DNA from: Spirosoma sp.
GTDB lineage: Bacteria; Bacteroidota; Bacteroidia; Cytophagales; Spirosomataceae
DNA: 9,437 nt
Direction of reading: 5' to 3'
NCBI GenBank assembly: GCA_028288385.1
Contig: JAQBNX010000247.1
Location: forward strand, 1-9,437
Positions 6,934 to 9,437 of this stretch are shown here, in pieces. Made by a program: the position numbers and the translations under genes. Each line of letters begins with the position of its first letter. Within the stretch, counting starts at the first letter, position 1. Below the pieces are notes generated by a model. That model had not been told where the DNA came from, did not search any database, and saw nothing but the letters and a program-made list of their open reading frames with translations.

Positions 6934-9009
6934 ATGATACCCGAGCAACGAATAATCGAATTGACTGACCAAATTAACTGGTACAACGACCAATATTATC
7001 AAAACAGCATTTCCGAAGTCGATGACTTTACATTCGATCAACTGCTTCAGGAACTAACCCTTCTGGAGAAACAATATCCCCAATACGTCAGGCCCGACTC
7101 GCCAACGGCCCGCGTCGGTGGTACCATTAGCAAGGATTTTGCTACGGTATACCACCGCTTTCCGATGCTGTCGCTGGGTAATACATACTCCGAAGCAGAC
7201 CTCGTGGAGTTCGACAGCCGCGTTCGTCGGGGACTCCGCGACGAACCTTACGAGTACATCTGTGAGCTAAAATTCGATGGAGTGGCCCTGAGCATGACTT
7301 ACGAAAATGGAGTGCTGGTACAGGGGGCCACACGGGGCGACGGGGTCCGGGGCGACGACATCACCAACAACATCCGGACCATCCGCACAGTGCCACTACG
7401 GGTAAAAGTAACGAACAGCTCCGCCGGTGCCGAACGCCGGAGCGCCGTACCGCCCTTGTTTGAGGTGCGGGGTGAGGGGTTCCTGCCACTGGCCGAGTTT
7501 GAACGGATTAATAAAGAACGCGAAGACATTGGCGAACCGCTGCTGGCGAACCCCCGTAATGCCGCATCCGGTACGTTTAAACAACAGAATTCGGCGGCCG
7601 TTGCCCAACGGCGTTTAGACTGCTACGTATATTCGTTTCTGGCAGAAGAAACCATCTTTCATACCCACGAGGAAAGCTTGGTAGCCATGAAAAATTGGGG
7701 TTTCAACGTGTCGCCAACCTGGCGAAAATGCGCTGATATTCAGGAGGTCATGCGCTACATCGATGAGTGGAACACCAAACGCTACGACCTGCCACTAGGC
7801 ACTGACGGTATTGTACTGAAAGTGAATCGTTACGACCAGCAGGCTGAACTGGGCTTTACGGCTAAAAGTCCACGCTGGGCCATTGCTTTTAAGTATAAGG
7901 CCCTGGGAGCCAGCACCACCCTGAATGGCATCCAGTATCAGGTAGGCCGAACAGGGGCCGTTACGCCGGTGGCCATGCTGACGCCGGTGCTCCTGGCTGG
8001 CACGGTTGTCAAGCGGGCATCGCTGCATAATGCCAACGAAATAGAGCGATTGGGCGTGATGCTGCACGATACAGTTTTTGTCGAGAAAGGGGGCGAAATT
8101 ATCCCTAAAATCACAGGTGTTGATTTAACCAGACGCACGGCCCAATCGCAACCGATTCAGTACCCAGCCCAGTGCCCCGCCTGTGGAACTCCGCTGATTC
8201 GACGGGAAAAAGAAGCGCACTTTTACTGCCCCAACGAAAAAGGCTGTCCGCCCCAGCGGCAGGCACGCTTTGAGCATTTCATTCAACGCCGGGCTATGAA
8301 CATCGAAACCCTGGGCGAAGGGAAAATTGAACTGCTCATTGACCGTGGCTTAGTGCAAACGCCCGCCGATCTCTACAACCTCCGGGCAGACCAATTGCTG
8401 GGTATCGAAAAAATATTTTTCGATGAAGAATCGGGTAAAAAGCGTGTCGTCAGTTTCCGCGAAAAGACCGTCGAGAACATCATGACGGCCATTGAACGCT
8501 CTAAAGCGCAACCGCTTTCGAATGTCCTGTTTGCGCTGGGCATCCGCTACGTGGGCAATACGACAGCTGAGCGGATAGTAGCCTATTTTGGGTCAATGGA
8601 GGCACTGATGGAAGCTCCCTTAGAAACCCTCGCCAATGTACCCGACGTAGGACCCCGGATCGCCCAAAGCCTGGCCGACTGGTTTGCCGATCCCGACAAT
8701 CGGATCTACGTGGAACGGCTACGGGCCGCCGGTTTGCAGATGGCTACGGACCGTAAAGCCGTTATCCGGGAAGGTGACTCGCTGGCAGGCAGGACATTTC
8801 TGTATACCGGTACGTTCGCCAATTACAGCCGCGAGGATCTGGAAGCTAAAATTACGGCCCATGGCGGTCGGCTGCTGAGCGGCATATCAAAGAAACTCAA
8901 TTACCTCATCGTTGGAGAAAACGCAGGTCCATCAAAGATTGCCAACGCCCAGAAACTAAACGTACCAATGATCAGTGAAGATGAATTTATGGCTATGCTG
9001 AAGGAGTAG
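6934..9009 (+). CDS. ligA: NAD-dependent DNA ligase LigA
   Basis: LigA seals nicks in duplex DNA during replication and repair, using NAD+ as the adenylate donor. All domains are present over 691 residues: the NMN-binding Ia region with YNDQYY (17-22); the adenylation domain with HRFPMLSLGNTYSE (74-87), the nucleophile Lys113 in ELKFDG, TRGDG (133-137) and DGIVLKV (291-297); the OB fold from about 320; a four-Cys zinc finger (Cys414, Cys417, Cys432, Cys438); helix-hairpin-helix repeats (about 445-590) with ALGIRYVG and LANVPDVGPRIA; and a C-terminal BRCT domain (about 612-691). It is about 20 residues longer than the typical 670, owing to a small insert near 160-174 and the loop near 491-510 that is usual in Bacteroidota. 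The ATG at 6934 is immediately followed by the domain Ia helix. No Shine-Dalgarno is seen. It is divergent from rpe and followed at 136 bases by dapA on the same strand, with no clear terminator between. Confidence 0.98.
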   Translation: MIPEQRIIELTDQINWYNDQYYQNSISEVDDFTFDQLLQELTLLEKQYPQYVRPDSPTARVGGTISKDFATVYHRFPMLSLGNTYSEADLVEFDSRVRRGLRDEPYEYICELKFDGVALSMTYENGVLVQGATRGDGVRGDDITNNIRTIRTVPLRVKVTNSSAGAERRSAVPPLFEVRGEGFLPLAEFERINKEREDIGEPLLANPRNAASGTFKQQNSAAVAQRRLDCYVYSFLAEETIFHTHEESLVAMKNWGFNVSPTWRKCADIQEVMRYIDEWNTKRYDLPLGTDGIVLKVNRYDQQAELGFTAKSPRWAIAFKYKALGASTTLNGIQYQVGRTGAVTPVAMLTPVLLAGTVVKRASLHNANEIERLGVMLHDTVFVEKGGEIIPKITGVDLTRRTAQSQPIQYPAQCPACGTPLIRREKEAHFYCPNEKGCPPQRQARFEHFIQRRAMNIETLGEGKIELLIDRGLVQTPADLYNLRADQLLGIEKIFFDEESGKKRVVSFREKTVENIMTAIERSKAQPLSNVLFALGIRYVGNTTAERIVAYFGSMEALMEAPLETLANVPDVGPRIAQSLADWFADPDNRIYVERLRAAGLQMATDRKAVIREGDSLAGRTFLYTGTFANYSREDLEAKITAHGGRLLSGISKKLNYLIVGENAGPSKIANAQKLNVPMISEDEFMAMLKE

Positions 9010-9095
9010 AGTAAACCTTACGAGCTGAATGGCCTGATGGTATTGCAAAATGGAAAGGTATGCTGACCGAAGCCCAGCCACGTACCCACCGTCAA

Positions 9096-9120
9096 TTTTG
9101 ATCAAATTCCCGTAACTTTG
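9096..9120 (+). promoter_or_regulatory. Bacteroidota -7 promoter element upstream of dapA
   Basis: TAACTTTG at 9113-9120 is an exact match to TAnnTTTG, the -7 element recognised by the primary sigma factor of Bacteroidota. It predicts a transcript start near 9126-9128 and a leader of roughly 20 bases before the dapA ATG at 9146. A TTTTG lies at 9096-9100, but the spacer of 12 bases is short for a -33 element, so the upstream box is uncertain. Confidence 0.5.
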
Positions 9121-9145
9121 CCCTACTACCCCGTTACTCATTACC

Positions 9146-9437
9146 ATGAACACCAAGTATCACGGCGTGGGCGTTGCCATTGTGACGCCTTTCAACACCG
9201 ACCTCTCGATTGACTTCGACGGCTTCGGCCGTATCATTCGGCACATCTCCGAGGGAGGTGTCCGGTATATTGTGCTGCAAGGCACTACGGGTGAATCGCC
9301 AACGGTAACGAAGGCTGAGAAAGCCCAATTGCTGCAATATCTCAAAGAAAATAACCCCCAAGGCCTGCCAATCGTGTACGGGGTAGGAGGTAACGTAACG
9401 ACCGAGGTTGTGGCGGGTATGAAAGATATTGACTTCG
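9146..9437 (+). CDS. dapA: 4-hydroxy-tetrahydrodipicolinate synthase, N-terminal part
   Basis: This is the first 97 codons of DapA, cut by the right window edge; the full family length is about 290-300. DapA condenses pyruvate with aspartate semialdehyde, the first committed step towards diaminopimelate and lysine, and so feeds peptidoglycan synthesis. Visible motifs are GVGVAIVTPF (7-16), the start of the TIM barrel; LQGTTGES (44-51), whose two Thr (47, 48) belong to the active-site proton relay and pyruvate pocket; and VYGVGGN (77-83), the equivalent of the GTGxN strand. The catalytic Lys and Tyr lie beyond the window. Sister enzymes such as N-acetylneuraminate lyase share the fold, but GTTGES and the overall start fit DapA best. 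It follows ligA on the same strand by 136 bases and has its own -7 promoter element. Confidence 0.93.
   Translation, partial: MNTKYHGVGVAIVTPFNTDLSIDFDGFGRIIRHISEGGVRYIVLQGTTGESPTVTKAEKAQLLQYLKENNPQGLPIVYGVGGNVTTEVVAGMKDIDF

Noticed and set aside
9010..9112. Possible ligA terminator or small gene in the ligA-dapA gap
   Set aside because: No hairpin with a U-tract and no open frame with coding character was found in it.

Overview
The window looks like chromosomal DNA from the phylum Bacteroidota, most likely order Cytophagales and a Spirosoma-like genus. The genus-level guess is recollection of protein style, not a database result. Signs for the phylum are: an exact TAnnTTTG -7 promoter element before dapA; starts without clear Shine-Dalgarno sequences; an OmpA protein with PD40 propeller and carboxypeptidase-regulatory domains (PorE-like); the Bacteroidota-type loop near LigA residues 491-510; and a large Cys-paired, Thr/Pro-linked surface protein.

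Layout. (1) Positions 1-2403, plus strand: the 3' part of a large multidomain secreted protein ending in an SGNH/GDSL-type hydrolase domain. Its start lies outside the window. The first 164 bases make a convincing protein in frame 3, which then continues in frame 1. One surplus A in the run at 147-150 appears to break the gene, so the apparent start at 178 is probably not the native one. (2) Positions 2408-2469: a 62-base palindrome with perfect 29-bp arms, serving as a two-way terminator between convergent genes. (3) Positions 6755 down to 2510, minus strand: rpe (ribulose-phosphate 3-epimerase), a GH13 alpha-amylase-family lipoprotein and an OmpA/PD40 envelope protein, with gaps of 49 and 24 bases. 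This is probably one transcription unit. (4) Positions 6756-6933: a divergent intergenic region. (5) Positions 6934-9009, plus strand: ligA, NAD-dependent DNA ligase. (6) Positions 9146-9437, plus strand: the first 97 codons of dapA, cut by the window edge, behind its own promoter element.

How the genes fit together. Rpe (pentose phosphate pathway), LigA (replication and repair) and DapA (lysine/diaminopimelate synthesis) are housekeeping enzymes. The amylase-family lipoprotein and the OmpA/PD40 protein act in the cell envelope: one would hydrolyse or rearrange alpha-glucans, the other would anchor to peptidoglycan. No SusC/SusD pair is visible, so this is not a recognisable polysaccharide-utilisation locus. 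The SGNH protein is the only clearly accessory-looking gene. I found no CRISPR array, tRNA, rRNA, insertion sequence or clear phage gene. The points most worth a second look are the frameshift at the left edge, the long palindrome, and the PorE-like protein whose N-terminus is a discoidin-like fold instead of TPRs.
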